64,000 nucleotides of DNA, taken from contig NZ_HE610985.1 in the NCBI RefSeq assembly GCF_000285535.1, forward strand, positions 1,108,677-1,172,676. Direction: 5' to 3'. Made by a program: the position numbers and the translations under genes. Positions 27,272 through 38,073 of the stretch are shown here, piece by piece. Under the pieces are notes generated by a model, which was given only the letters and a program-made list of their open reading frames with translations, was not told where the DNA came from and searched no databases. The first letter of the stretch is position 1; the number at the start of each line of letters is the position of its first letter. This DNA comes from Bacillus timonensis (GTDB lineage Bacteria > Bacillota > Bacilli > Bacillales > Bacillaceae_L).

Positions 27272-27817
27272 TTACTTAGTTGCTGCGAATTCTGGGTCCT
27301 GGATTGGGTGTGCGACCCACCCAGCTGGATCAATAAATAAACGAACTGCGACAACTTCACGATCATCCATTAGAGTGAAAAAATGTGGAGTATCTACAGG
27401 TACAGAAATTACATCCCCTGCTTCTAATTCCACATCAAAGTATCCTGTCTCCCCGCTTCCTTTAATAACAAAAATTCCATGACCAGCTACAATCGCTCGT
27501 ACTTCATCTTCTGTATGAACATGGACTTGTTCGAATTTCTTTAGAAGTTCTTCAAGGTTTGGCGTTTCATCTGATAATGCAATAACATCCCATTTTTGAT
27601 ATCCATTGCGCTCACCAAGGGATTTGATTTCCTCTTCATAAATGGATAAGATTTGCTCTTTTTGTTCATCATTGATTTTACAGTTTCCTATTAATTCCGC
27701 TGGTAGTTTACTAGTATTCCAATGCTCATAAAGGACACCCTGATTTTGTAAGAATGCCGCAACTTCTTCTTGACCTTCTACTCTTTTACCAGTGTTACGT
27801 AAATGAATATTTGCCAT
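27272..27817 (-). CDS. mtnD: Acireductone dioxygenase MtnD
   Basis: A 181-residue cupin that oxidises 1,2-dihydroxy-3-keto-5-methylthiopentene, the last ring of methionine salvage before transamination. Metal ligands are visible as His-x-His-x4-Glu in VHVHTEDEVR near 97-105 and His in DTPHFF near 140. With iron the product is 4-methylthio-2-oxobutanoate and formate; with nickel an off-pathway reaction is known. The start is the ATG after GAGGTGG. It is the last gene of mtnWXBD. Confidence 0.94.
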   Translation of the reverse strand: MANIHLRNTGKRVEGQEEVAAFLQNQGVLYEHWNTSKLPAELIGNCKINDEQKEQILSIYEEEIKSLGERNGYQKWDVIALSDETPNLEELLKKFEQVHVHTEDEVRAIVAGHGIFVIKGSGETGYFDVELEAGDVISVPVDTPHFFTLMDDREVVAVRLFIDPAGWVAHPIQDPEFAATK

Positions 27818-27842
27818 TTTCTCCACCTCATTAATTTTTTTA

Positions 27843-28463
27843 TTAAACCCTTAAGGGGTTTAAGGCTACTAATTTTAAATAATAACTAAATAGAAATTCA
27901 TATGCCTCTAAATGTTTTTTTGCATCAAATGCATTTTTTGCCCAAACGGTAATTCCATGATTACGAATTAAGACTGCCCCAAAATCACCCGTAACATGTT
28001 CACTAAAATTTCGAGCAAGAGTCGGTATGTCCGCATCATTTTTAATAATTGGAATTCGTATTTCTGCATCCTCTTCCCATAAACCGAGTGCTTTGATAAT
28101 TTCCTGTCCTTTAAAAGCAACTTCTCCCTTATCACCATAAAGCTCGGAAATGACATTGTTATCAACGGTATGGATATGGAGACTGCAGCCAGCATTTGTT
28201 TTATTATAAATTTCAACATGTAAAAGGGTTTCTGCTGATGGCTTTAAATGAGTAGGAGCAACCGGGTATCCCGCTCCATCCACGAGTAAAAAGTCCTCAT
28301 CCGTTCTTTTTCTCTTATCCTTGCCACTTGCTGTAACTAAAAATGTAATCGGATTATCTGAAACCTTAATTGCAAGATTTCCACTTGTTCCCATAAACCA
28401 ATCCCGGCTTGCGAGTTCATCTTTGATTTCCGCAAGCTCAGTCCATTGTTTGATTTTAAGCAC
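27843..28463 (-). CDS. mtnB: Methylthioribulose-1-phosphate dehydratase MtnB
   Basis: A 206-residue class II aldolase-fold zinc enzyme that dehydrates methylthioribulose 1-phosphate. Zinc ligands are visible in LHIHTVDN near 95 and NHGITVW near 170, with a catalytic Glu region in SAETLLHVE. The start is a GTG at 28463 inside the last codons of mtnX, with AAGGAGG upstream; the resulting length matches B. subtilis MtnB. The overlap indicates translational coupling. Confidence 0.93.
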   Translation of the reverse strand: MLKIKQWTELAEIKDELASRDWFMGTSGNLAIKVSDNPITFLVTASGKDKRKRTDEDFLLVDGAGYPVAPTHLKPSAETLLHVEIYNKTNAGCSLHIHTVDNNVISELYGDKGEVAFKGQEIIKALGLWEEDAEIRIPIIKNDADIPTLARNFSEHVTGDFGAVLIRNHGITVWAKNAFDAKKHLEAYEFLFSYYLKLVALNPLRV

Positions 28464-29118
28464 TAGGCACAACCTCCTTTTTAAGAATATCAATGACATC
28501 AAAAAAGGAATGGAACGGTGAATGCTCAATATCTAATTGATTACATTTTTCAACAAGAAAATCTCTAGCAATCACTTTATCAGCAAGCTTTGCTGCCTCT
28601 AAATCGGTAATTGAATCACCAATGACTATTTTAAACTGATCTTGATTTGCTAGTTTTCGAATCAACGTTGGCTTGCAGCAGCCACACTCATTATTACACT
28701 CTTCATCACAAGTATGTGGCCATAAAATAGTGATTCTCTCATTCGAAAAATCAGATTTGTTGCAGTAAATTTGTTCTTTTGGAACAAGCCCTTCAAGCAA
28801 GGGTTCTACAAAAAAGTCAATTCCGCCACTAACAATGTAGAGTGGTATTTCTTGTTCTTTTGTAAATGCAACAAATTCTTTAAAACCATTCCGAATTTCA
28901 GCGTGATTTAAAATATATTCTGTAATTTCTTCCCTCATCGCAGAAGGCAAAAGGGAAAACATCTTACTCACACCTTCTTGTATCGGGATTGCTTGGGAAA
29001 GAACTTGATCTTTGATTTCCTCCCAACCTAGCGGAGCAAATTTTCTCATAATGGCAATAATGTTATCGGTGTTTGTGATTGTTCCATCAAAATCACAGAA
29101 TATAATTGGTTTGTTCAT
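28456..29118 (-). CDS. mtnX: 2-hydroxy-3-keto-5-methylthiopentenyl-1-phosphate phosphatase MtnX
   Basis: A 220-residue HAD-superfamily phosphatase that dephosphorylates the enolase product of MtnW. HAD motif I is [13 protein letters not shown] at the N-terminus (Asp 8 and 10), motif II is IVSGGIDFF near 95, and motif III/IV is [10 protein letters not shown] near 175. A Cys-rich insertion ([13 protein letters not shown]) near 145 is usual for MtnX. The ATG at 29118 starts two bases after the mtnW stop, with AGAGG inside the end of mtnW. Confidence 0.94.
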   Translation of the reverse strand: MNKPIIFCDFDGTITNTDNIIAIMRKFAPLGWEEIKDQVLSQAIPIQEGVSKMFSLLPSAMREEITEYILNHAEIRNGFKEFVAFTKEQEIPLYIVSGGIDFFVEPLLEGLVPKEQIYCNKSDFSNERITILWPHTCDEECNNECGCCKPTLIRKLANQDQFKIVIGDSITDLEAAKLADKVIARDFLVEKCNQLDIEHSPFHSFFDVIDILKKEVVPSA

Positions 29119-29120
29119 CT

Positions 29121-30359
29121 CTATACCTCTTTGTATCCCCATAATTCAATTGCCTTTTTAAGCTCAGGGCTATTTTTTGCAAATTCAACAAGTGTCTTTC
29201 CTGATAGGACTGCATCAACTGCAGACTGAAAAGCTTTTCCACCACCAATTGCTCCGTCTGGATGTCCATGAACACCGCCACCTGCATTTATCACACTGTC
29301 TTGACCAAAGTCATTTATAAGCAACGGGACTAAGCCAGGATGGATACCCGCTGATGGAACGGGAAATGACGGTTTAAATTGCTCATCCGTTTTTGTTAAT
29401 TCTGTTGCAATTGCCAACGTTTGTTCTCTTTCTAGGGCAACACTTCCATATGGTGACGGGAACAAGACAAGGTCTGCCCCGGCATATCTAAGCAATTTTC
29501 CTAGTAATAGTTTATTTGAAAATCCGTAAAACTCAGATGGCGTAAGAGTTCCACTAACTGCTGGGTGAGCCATAATCGGAATCGAAACTTGTGGATCCTC
29601 CGCTAAACTTTGAAGCACATCGATTCCGTAAGCAAATACGTTGAACAATAAAAGATCAGCACCGAGTTTAACTGCCTTTCTTGCTTTTTCCTTTAGGTCA
29701 AAGGTTCTTCCCGTTAGATTCACTGCATAAAGCGCTCGATGTCCGCATTCCCTGTATACTTCGTCTAGTACTTTTCTGCCCTCAGTAATTCTTGTTTCAA
29801 AGGGTGTTAACTGGTTTTCAAAGAGGATTTCATCATCCTTGATGATATTCACACCGCCAAGAACCTGCTCACGAAGCTGTTCCTTGAGGTACTCAATATC
29901 CCTTCCAATCACCCCTTTAAAAATGCTCATAACGAGAGGGCGATCAAACACTCCTAGTTTTTCTCTGATGCCATTTATTCCGAATTTTGGTCCTGGAAAT
30001 GCGGATTTTACTTCACTAGAAAACTCTAAGTCTAGTAGCTTTACTTCCCCGTCTAAAGAGAGTTTGCCAAAGGTGGTCGTTAAAACGGCAGGTAGATCTG
30101 CACTAAAATTTACGCTAGGATAGGCAATTTTGATTATTCCCTTTTTGACTTGTTTTCCTAGATAATGACTTGCTCTATTGTCGGTGCCTACTTGATCAAC
30201 ACTTACGACTCTTCCCTTATGCTTTTTTAACTGATCTTGCTCTAGCTTTGGTAAATTCGTCCAGGATCCAACTGTTAAGCCAAGTGCAATGCCTTCTGCT
30301 TTTTTCTCTAAGTTGCCACTGCTGTTATGCACCAAATATGTAGCAATCACTTCACTCAT
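29121..30359 (-). CDS. mtnW: 2,3-diketo-5-methylthiopentyl-1-phosphate enolase MtnW (RuBisCO-like)
   Basis: A 412-residue RuBisCO-like protein that enolises the diketone of methionine salvage and does not fix CO2. The carbamylated-lysine region is visible as [10 protein letters not shown] near 170, with loop and phosphate-binding residues in HPAVSGTL near 265 and [17 protein letters not shown] near 365. RuBisCO's loop-6 lysine motif is absent, as in the family. It is the first gene of mtnWXBD, behind a SAM riboswitch. Confidence 0.95.
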   Translation of the reverse strand: MSEVIATYLVHNSSGNLEKKAEGIALGLTVGSWTNLPKLEQDQLKKHKGRVVSVDQVGTDNRASHYLGKQVKKGIIKIAYPSVNFSADLPAVLTTTFGKLSLDGEVKLLDLEFSSEVKSAFPGPKFGINGIREKLGVFDRPLVMSIFKGVIGRDIEYLKEQLREQVLGGVNIIKDDEILFENQLTPFETRITEGRKVLDEVYRECGHRALYAVNLTGRTFDLKEKARKAVKLGADLLLFNVFAYGIDVLQSLAEDPQVSIPIMAHPAVSGTLTPSEFYGFSNKLLLGKLLRYAGADLVLFPSPYGSVALEREQTLAIATELTKTDEQFKPSFPVPSAGIHPGLVPLLINDFGQDSVINAGGGVHGHPDGAIGGGKAFQSAVDAVLSGKTLVEFAKNSPELKKAIELWGYKEV

Positions 30360-30394
30360 GATTTAACCCTCATTTCAACAAATATTCCAAAAAA

Positions 30395-30545
30395 GAAAAA
30401 ACCTCTTCATAAGAAGAGGTTAGCAAACTAACATCTTCTTATCTCTCAGCTAAACGCTGCAAGAATTAGCACCGTGCTCACATTTTGTAAGTCGGTTGCC
30501 GGGCTTCATTGGGCTAGTCCCTCCACCTGCTCTTAATAAGAAAAT
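30395..30545 (-). ncRNA. S-box (SAM-I) riboswitch upstream of mtnWXBD
   Basis: On the minus strand the conserved core is complete: TTAAGAGCAGGTGGAGGGAC, then GATGAAGCC-type AATGAAGCCCGGCAACC, then GCACGGTGCTAATTC, closed by the P1 strand GATAAGA. A terminator hairpin AACCTCTTC/GAAGAGGTT with a T run follows at 30395-30422. High SAM stabilises the aptamer and terminates transcription, so the operon is on when methionine/SAM is low. Confidence 0.96.
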
Positions 30546-30622
30546 AGATTTATTTAGATTGTTGAGCTTTGCTTACAGCTGCTCAACCTTATTTACTTTT
30601 TTCGAAACGAAATTTAATTAGG

Positions 30623-30651
30623 ATTATGACAGGAAATATTTTTCTTGTCAA
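30623..30651 (-). promoter_or_regulatory. SigA promoter of the mtnW leader
   Basis: On the minus strand TTGACA (30646-30651), 17 bases, then CATAAT (30623-30628), about 75 bases upstream of the aptamer. Confidence 0.75.
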
Positions 30652-30664
30652 ACATTTTTTAATT

Positions 30665-31837
30665 TTAAAATAGATTTAATTTCTTAATCCGATTTGCTGC
30701 TTCAACTAGTCTTTCTTCATCGGTTAATAGTCCAACACGAACAAACCGGTCACCATATTCGCCAAACCCGATTCCAGGTGCAACCGCAACATGTGCTTTT
30801 TCTAGTAATAAATCTGCAAAGCTAACGGATGTATACCCTTCAGGTACTGGGAGCCACGCAAAAAATGAGCCTTCAGGCGCTTTTGCATTCCAACCTAATT
30901 CTTGAAGTGCGCCTATGAAAGCATTACGTCTGGATTCGTATTTATCCACTAGTTCTTGTACACAATCCTGTGATTCTGTTAGTGCGACTGCGGCCGCCAC
31001 TTGTATCGGACTGAACAAACTTACATACATATGGTCTTGAATGAGATTTATGGCTTCAATTACGCTCTTATTGCCAACCGCAAAACCAACTCTCCACCCC
31101 GCCATATTATACGTTTTAGAAAGTGTGTAAATTTCAATTCCAATATCTTTTGCGCCATCCATTTCTAAAAAGCTTATTGGCTTTTTCCCTTCAAATCCAA
31201 TCGCACCATATGCAAAGTCATGGACCACACAAATATCATGCTCCTTCGCAAAAGAGATTGTCTTTTCGAAAAATTCTTTTGTTGCAACAGCCCCTGTTGG
31301 GTTATTGGGATAGTTCAAAAACATTACTTTTGCTTTTTCAAGTTTCTCGTGATTGATCTCTGAATAATCCGGTAAAAAATTATTTTCCTCTTTTAAAGGC
31401 ATATATTCCATTTCTGCTCTGGCAAGTTCAACACCTGACCAGTAATCAGGATAACCAGGATCTGGAACCAATGCGACATCACCCGGATTTAATAGACATT
31501 GTGGAATCTCGACCAATCCAGCCTTTCCTCCGAATAAAACTGCAACTTCAGTTTCTGGATCAAGTTCAACTCCATATTCACGTTGGTAAAAGTCTGCCGC
31601 TGCTTTCCTTAAAAAAGCATGGCCATGAAACGGAGAATATTTGTGAAACTTTGGCTCATCCGTTGCCTTTTTCAATGCTTCAACTATATGTTGAGGGGTT
31701 GGTTGGTCTGGATTCCCTTGCCCTAGATTTATTACATCATGCCCCTCGGCAACGACTTTGTTTACTTTTGCCACAAGTGAAGCAAAAAACTGTTTTGGTA
31801 AATTCTGTAGGATTTCAGATTGTTGGAAATTTTTCAT
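30665..31837 (-). CDS. mtnE: Methionine-salvage aminotransferase MtnE
   Basis: A 390-residue PLP enzyme of the aspartate aminotransferase fold (class I/II). The PLP lysine lies in TLSKTYNMAGWRVGF near 237, the cofactor-stacking region in NYPNNPTG near 170, and the C-terminal Arg in FVRVGLL near 370. In bacilli it transaminates 4-methylthio-2-oxobutanoate to methionine. It is divergent from mtnU. I see no S-box aptamer in the 140-base gap between them, unlike the other two mtn units. Confidence 0.9.
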   Translation of the reverse strand: MKNFQQSEILQNLPKQFFASLVAKVNKVVAEGHDVINLGQGNPDQPTPQHIVEALKKATDEPKFHKYSPFHGHAFLRKAAADFYQREYGVELDPETEVAVLFGGKAGLVEIPQCLLNPGDVALVPDPGYPDYWSGVELARAEMEYMPLKEENNFLPDYSEINHEKLEKAKVMFLNYPNNPTGAVATKEFFEKTISFAKEHDICVVHDFAYGAIGFEGKKPISFLEMDGAKDIGIEIYTLSKTYNMAGWRVGFAVGNKSVIEAINLIQDHMYVSLFSPIQVAAAVALTESQDCVQELVDKYESRRNAFIGALQELGWNAKAPEGSFFAWLPVPEGYTSVSFADLLLEKAHVAVAPGIGFGEYGDRFVRVGLLTDEERLVEAANRIKKLNLF

Positions 31838-31911
31838 ATCTACACCTTCTTCAAAATACTTGAAATTCTAGTCTAAAATCATATATTGTTAAAGTTAACT
31901 TGTAAAGAGGA

Positions 31912-31940
31912 TGTTCAAAAAGTCCAGTGATTTTTTGAAC
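31912..31940. other. Hairpin in the mtnE-mtnU intergenic region
   Basis: GTTCAAAAA/TTTTTGAAC, arms of nine bases and a nine-to-ten-base loop, about 40 bases upstream of mtnU. It may be a regulator site or a leader hairpin. Confidence 0.45.
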
Positions 31941-31977
31941 TCACTTGAAAAGTATCATTTTCGTTAGGAGGCCCCAA

Positions 31978-32766
31978 ATGAATCTAAAAATTGCATGTAT
32001 TCAGTATGATATTCAATTCGGGAAACCGCAAGTAAATTTTGAACGCGTATCTAAAGAAATCGAACAAACAATGAAACAGGACAACCCAGATATTATCATT
32101 CTACCGGAGCTGTGGACGACTGGATATGATTTAACTAGATTAGACGAGATTGCCGACGATAACGGGGAAGAAACGAAAGCATTTATAAAAAACTTGGCAA
32201 AAAAATATTCTGTTAATATCATAGCCGGCTCAATCGCTAAAAAGACAGAATCTGGCGTAACCAACACTATGTTTGTTTTTAACCGGGACGGGGAAATCGC
32301 TAGTGAATATAGCAAACTTCATCTATTTAAGCTTATGGATGAGCATTTATATTTACAGGCAGGCGAGAAAAAAGGGAATTTCATAATAGAAAATGTGCCT
32401 GCTGCAGGAGTCATCTGCTATGATATTCGTTTCCCAGAATGGATTCGCGCACATACAACGAGCGGAGCAGAAATTTTATTCGTTGTTGCAGAATGGCCTC
32501 TCCCACGCCTTGAGCATTGGCGCACATTACTCCTAAGTCGAGCTATTGAAAATCAATGCTATGTCGTTGCTTGTAACAGTGTTGGAAGTAATCCAGATAA
32601 CGTATTTGGCGGTCATTCGATGATTATTGATCCTTGGGGAACAATTATTGCTGAAGCAGGTAGTAAAAGCTCAACCTTAGTCGGAGAAATCGACCTTACG
32701 AAAGTTCAAGAGGTGAGAAAGCAAATTCCTATCTTCCAGGATCGTCGCCCTACTTTTTATCAATAG
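31978..32766 (+). CDS. mtnU: Nitrilase-family omega-amidase MtnU
   Basis: A 262-residue carbon-nitrogen hydrolase. The catalytic triad is visible as Glu in LPELWTTGYD near 43, Lys in YSKLHLF near 112 and Cys in VICYDIRFPE near 147. MtnU sits with the methionine salvage genes in bacilli, where it is thought to hydrolyse 2-oxoglutaramate formed when MtnE uses glutamine as amino donor. The start at 31978 follows AGGAGG; the longer frame from 31945 has no RBS. Confidence 0.9.
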   Translation: MNLKIACIQYDIQFGKPQVNFERVSKEIEQTMKQDNPDIIILPELWTTGYDLTRLDEIADDNGEETKAFIKNLAKKYSVNIIAGSIAKKTESGVTNTMFVFNRDGEIASEYSKLHLFKLMDEHLYLQAGEKKGNFIIENVPAAGVICYDIRFPEWIRAHTTSGAEILFVVAEWPLPRLEHWRTLLLSRAIENQCYVVACNSVGSNPDNVFGGHSMIIDPWGTIIAEAGSKSSTLVGEIDLTKVQEVRKQIPIFQDRRPTFYQ

Positions 32767-32782
32767 AAAAATAGAAAATATA

Positions 32783-32812
32783 TTGACAATTATGTGTTTT
32801 CGCTGATATGAT
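32783..32812 (+). promoter_or_regulatory. SigA promoter of the mtnKA leader
   Basis: TTGACA at 32783-32788, 18 bases, TATGAT at 32807-32812, 47 bases before the riboswitch begins. Confidence 0.78.
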
Positions 32813-32858
32813 TCTTTTCAGTATTAACAAATAATTAATTAAATATCGTTAAAGTTGA

Positions 32859-34313
<1,455 letters not shown>

Positions 34314-34317
34314 CATC

Positions 34318-35367
34318 ATGACATACACAAAAAAAGTTCCACAATCCGTTCAATGGCATGAAACACATCTTACACTTTTAGACCAGACAAAGCTTCCATT
34401 AGAGACTGTGTTTATCGACCTTTTTACAATTGAGGACGTGTGGGAAAGCATTACCTCTTTAAAAGTACGAGGAGCCCCTGCGATTGGGATTACAGCTGCC
34501 TATGGATTAGCTCTGTCTGCTAAGGATTATGAGGAAACCTCACTTCAGGATTTTAAAATAAAACTTCATTCTGATAAAGAATATTTGGCAAGTTCACGTC
34601 CGACTGCTGTCAATTTAATTTGGGCGTTAAATCGTCTGGTTGGGAGTATAGAAGATTCAACGTCTGTCAATGAAGCAAAAACAAACCTTATCCATGAAGC
34701 AATTCGTATTCAGGCAGAGGATGAAGAAGTCTGCCGCCAAATTGGTGAAAATGCACTTACTTTATTCAAAGATGGATTTAAAGTATTAACCATTTGTAAT
34801 GCAGGCTCAATAGCAACAGCACGTTATGGAACAGCCCTTGCCCCATTTCATCTTTCAGCACAACATGGTATAAATCTTGAAGTCTATGCTTCAGAAACAA
34901 GACCTGTACTACAAGGGGCCAGGCTTACAACATGGGAGCTTTTACAGTCTGGTATAGATGTGACTCTTATTACAGACAATATGGCCGCTCACACGATTGC
35001 AGAAAAAGGAATAGATGCTATCATCGTAGGTGCTGACAGAATTACCGCAAACGGCGATACTGCTAATAAGATTGGGACTTTTAATTTGGCAATCTTAGCG
35101 AATACTTTCGGAATTCCTTTTTATGTTGCTGCACCTCTATCTACGTTTGATGTGTCCCTAGAAAGTGGGAAGGACATCCCGATTGAGGAACGAAATCCTG
35201 AGGAAGTTACACATGTAAATGGAGTTCGTATCGCTCCAGAAGGTGTTCAAGTGTACAATCCAGCATTTGATGTCACACCAAATAAACTAATTACAGCCAT
35301 TATTACAGAAAAAGGAATTCTACAAGGAGATCTACAGTCAGAGATTAAGAGTTTGTTTGAAAAATAG
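34318..35367 (+). CDS. mtnA: S-methyl-5-thioribose-1-phosphate isomerase MtnA
   Basis: A 349-residue isomerase related to the regulatory subunits of eIF2B. It converts methylthioribose 1-phosphate to methylthioribulose 1-phosphate. The substrate-binding VRGAPAIG is near 50, the catalytic Cys in [10 protein letters not shown] near 160 and the catalytic Asp in [17 protein letters not shown] near 240. Its RBS AAAGGAG lies in the end of mtnK. Confidence 0.96.
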   Translation: MTYTKKVPQSVQWHETHLTLLDQTKLPLETVFIDLFTIEDVWESITSLKVRGAPAIGITAAYGLALSAKDYEETSLQDFKIKLHSDKEYLASSRPTAVNLIWALNRLVGSIEDSTSVNEAKTNLIHEAIRIQAEDEEVCRQIGENALTLFKDGFKVLTICNAGSIATARYGTALAPFHLSAQHGINLEVYASETRPVLQGARLTTWELLQSGIDVTLITDNMAAHTIAEKGIDAIIVGADRITANGDTANKIGTFNLAILANTFGIPFYVAAPLSTFDVSLESGKDIPIEERNPEEVTHVNGVRIAPEGVQVYNPAFDVTPNKLITAIITEKGILQGDLQSEIKSLFEK

Positions 35368-35380
35368 GTGGTTGTTGAGG

Positions 35381-35411
35381 AAATCCAGTGTGAGGCACAC
35401 TGGATTTTTTC
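35381..35411 (+). terminator. Terminator of mtnKA
   Basis: AAATCCAGTG/CACTGGATTT stem followed by T run. Confidence 0.9.
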
Positions 35412-35520
35412 TGATTATGCATGTCTATCGATTTTATGTTTGTTCAAACGATTTAATTGGATCCTCTCGATTTTATTTCAGTTCTATCGATTCTAGCAAA
35501 AATCAATACAGTCTACCTGA

Positions 35521-36009
35521 TCAAAATACGCCTTCCAATTCCAATAGTTTTTCTTTTAGGTCAGTTCTTGTGCCAGAATATCCTGTTAATGATTTGTCCT
35601 TTCCGATAACACGGTGACACGGAACAACAATTGGAATCGGATTTTTACGATTAGCTTGTCCGACTGCACGAACGGCTTTTGGATTATCAATCGCATTTGC
35701 AATATCTGCATAACAACGAGTTTCCCCGTATGGAATATTCAATAGTTCATTCCAAACCTTCTCTTGAAACGAAGTCCCGCTAAACTTGATTGGAAAGCTA
35801 AAGGTTTTTCGTTCGCCATTAAAATATTGTTCTAGTTGTTTTTTTATTTCAACAAGGACCTTATCATCTGGTGCATATGTTGGATCATACTTTTCTCTAA
35901 CCCCTGCCCAGTCATCCTCAGATAATGAGATATCAAGTAATTCTGTTTCGCCCGCAAGAATATAGATTGTCCCGAAAATATTGGTTTGCATTTCACTATA
36001 TTTATACAT
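35521..36009 (-). CDS. ogt: Methylated-DNA--protein-cysteine methyltransferase
   Basis: A 162-residue suicide repair protein that takes the alkyl group from O6-methylguanine or O4-methylthymine. The acceptor Cys is in PIVVPCHRVIG near 128, preceded by the DNA-binding helix with the Arg finger (KAVRAVGQANRKNP). The first 80 residues form the usual ribonuclease-H-like N-domain. It is adjacent to mtnKA as in B. subtilis (from memory), but transcribed convergently. Confidence 0.93.
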   Translation of the reverse strand: MYKYSEMQTNIFGTIYILAGETELLDISLSEDDWAGVREKYDPTYAPDDKVLVEIKKQLEQYFNGERKTFSFPIKFSGTSFQEKVWNELLNIPYGETRCYADIANAIDNPKAVRAVGQANRKNPIPIVVPCHRVIGKDKSLTGYSGTRTDLKEKLLELEGVF

Positions 36010-36123
36010 CGTACAACGCTCCCTTCTCTCTCTTATATATTTTACAAGACCTTATTACATTTTGGTATGCCTATAGTGTAAAAAGGAAAACCAGCACCCA
36101 TCTTAGAGTACTGGCCAACCTTC

Positions 36124-37883
36124 TTATAGTTTGAATTTACTAATCATTGTGTTTAACCTGCTTGCTAAATCTGAAAGTAGTTCTGAGTGATCTGAAATTG
36201 TTTCCATTGAACTGTTTGTTTGTTGGACCGATGCAGAAGTTTGTTCGATACCCGCTGCTGACTGTTCCGAAACTGCTGCAATATTATCTATTGAAATATT
36301 CATCTCAACAGTATTGCTTGCGATTGTACTTAAGTTTTCGGAAATCATTTGGATGCGTTCAACCATAACTGTTACTGCATCATAAATATCCTCAAACGTT
36401 TGACCTGTTACTTTAATTTGCTTAGCTCCTTCATCCACTTGGCTATAACCATTTAATAAACCTTGAGCAACAGAATTGGATTCTTTTGAATGCTGTTAAC
36501 AATTTCAGTTATGTCTTTGACTGAATGAGAAACTTGTTCTGCGAGCTTACGGACTTCATCTGCTACAACAGCGAATCCTCTCCCATGCTCCCCAGCACGT
36601 GCAGCTTCAATTGCTGCGTTGAGTGCTAAAAGATTTGTTTGATCGGCAATATCACGGATTACCTTAACAAGGGTTGAGATTTGCTTTGTTTGTTCATCAA
36701 GTCCTTTGACCTTTTCCACTGAAAACTCCATGATGCTGTTAATTTTATTCATTTGTTCTGTTGAAGCGTTCATTAATTCATGGCCTTTTTTCGTCATCTC
36801 TAAAACATTTTGGGAAGACTCATTAACTTGACTTCCATTTTGATTGGCTGTTTGGATTTTTCCAGCATATTCTTCCATCATTTTTGCTAATTGAGTAGAA
36901 GAATGCGCTTGCTCTTCGGCACCTGTAGAAAGCTCTTGAACAGTCGAAGCAATTTGTTGGCTCGCTGCCTTCACTTCGCTAGATGAAATCATTAATTCTG
37001 AGCTTTTTGATGTCACCTGATTAGACACATTTGAAATTTCACGAATCATCGAACGAAGATTTTCATTCATCACATTTAATGAGTTGCTCAACAACCCAAC
37101 CTCATCCTGCCCTTTTACTTCAATAGCTTCAACATCAAGGTTTCCTTCGGCAATCCGATTTGAAACTTTCACTACATTTTTAAGCTGTTTTCCAATGCTT
37201 CGACCTATTATAACAAGACTCAAGATGGCAATAATGGTTGATACCACAATTGAAACAAGTAAAACAACAATCGTTCCAGACACATTCGAATTTGCAGCTG
37301 ATACAGAAGCGTCCGTTTTAATCTTCATGTTGGATCTTAGCTGCTCTAATTGTCTAACCGTATCCTTAATGATTTGATCGGCCTCCTGGCTTGCCTCAAT
37401 TGAACTTAATTTATCCGATGATAAAACAGCAGGAAAAACTTTTTCATCAAATAAAGTAGTAAGCTGGTGCTTATTTTCACCCACTTTGTTATAAAGCTGA
37501 AGCTCTAATGTGCTAAGACCAGGTTTAAGTCCCTCTGATATTTCGTCATATTGCTTACTTAAATCTTGGAATGCTGTTACATGTTTTCCATTTCTATCTT
37601 GTATGTAAATGCTTATTTCACTACCAAGCTGGTTAAAAACATTTGAAATCTCGGAGATGAGAATCGACTTCTCACCGTTCTTTTTCATTTCTTTCATTTC
37701 GTTACTAACATTGAAGAGTTGAATGAAAATAATAAGTGCTGAAATACAAAATAGTACGATAGTAAGTGTAAAACCTACTCCAAATTTATATCCAATCTTT
37801 AAGTTGAACCACCATGCAGATAGTTTTAGTCGTGACTTTTTGCGCACCGTGTTTTCCCCTTTTTTTCTCTTTGACCCCTTCAA
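36124..37883 (-). pseudogene. Methyl-accepting chemotaxis protein, one-base frameshift in the signalling domain
   Basis: The first frame (36453-37883) holds a TM helix (about 30-52), a four-helix-bundle ligand domain, a second helix (about 208-228), a HAMP domain and most of the MA signalling domain, including the hairpin tip ([19 protein letters not shown], key residues E-A-A-R-A-G). It ends prematurely at NPILLLKVY. The second frame (36124-36438) continues DEGAKQIKVTGQTF to a normal end. They join if the T4 run at 36484-36487 is read as T5; the repaired protein is about 586 residues. The start is TTG at 37883 after AAAGGGGG. The ligand is unknown. Confidence 0.88.
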
Positions 37884-38073
37884 TCTATTTCCCCCTTTAC
37901 CGAACTGCTTCTCTATTTTTGACTCTTTCTATTAAACCGCTTTCAATACACCTTATTATAGTGTAAATTGTCGGATTTTGAAATAAATTCTGCAAATTTA
38001 AATAGTAAATTTGGTGCGACTATCTTCCTGTGGTAAAATATATTAGTTAATCGAAAGAATAAGGAGCAAGAGA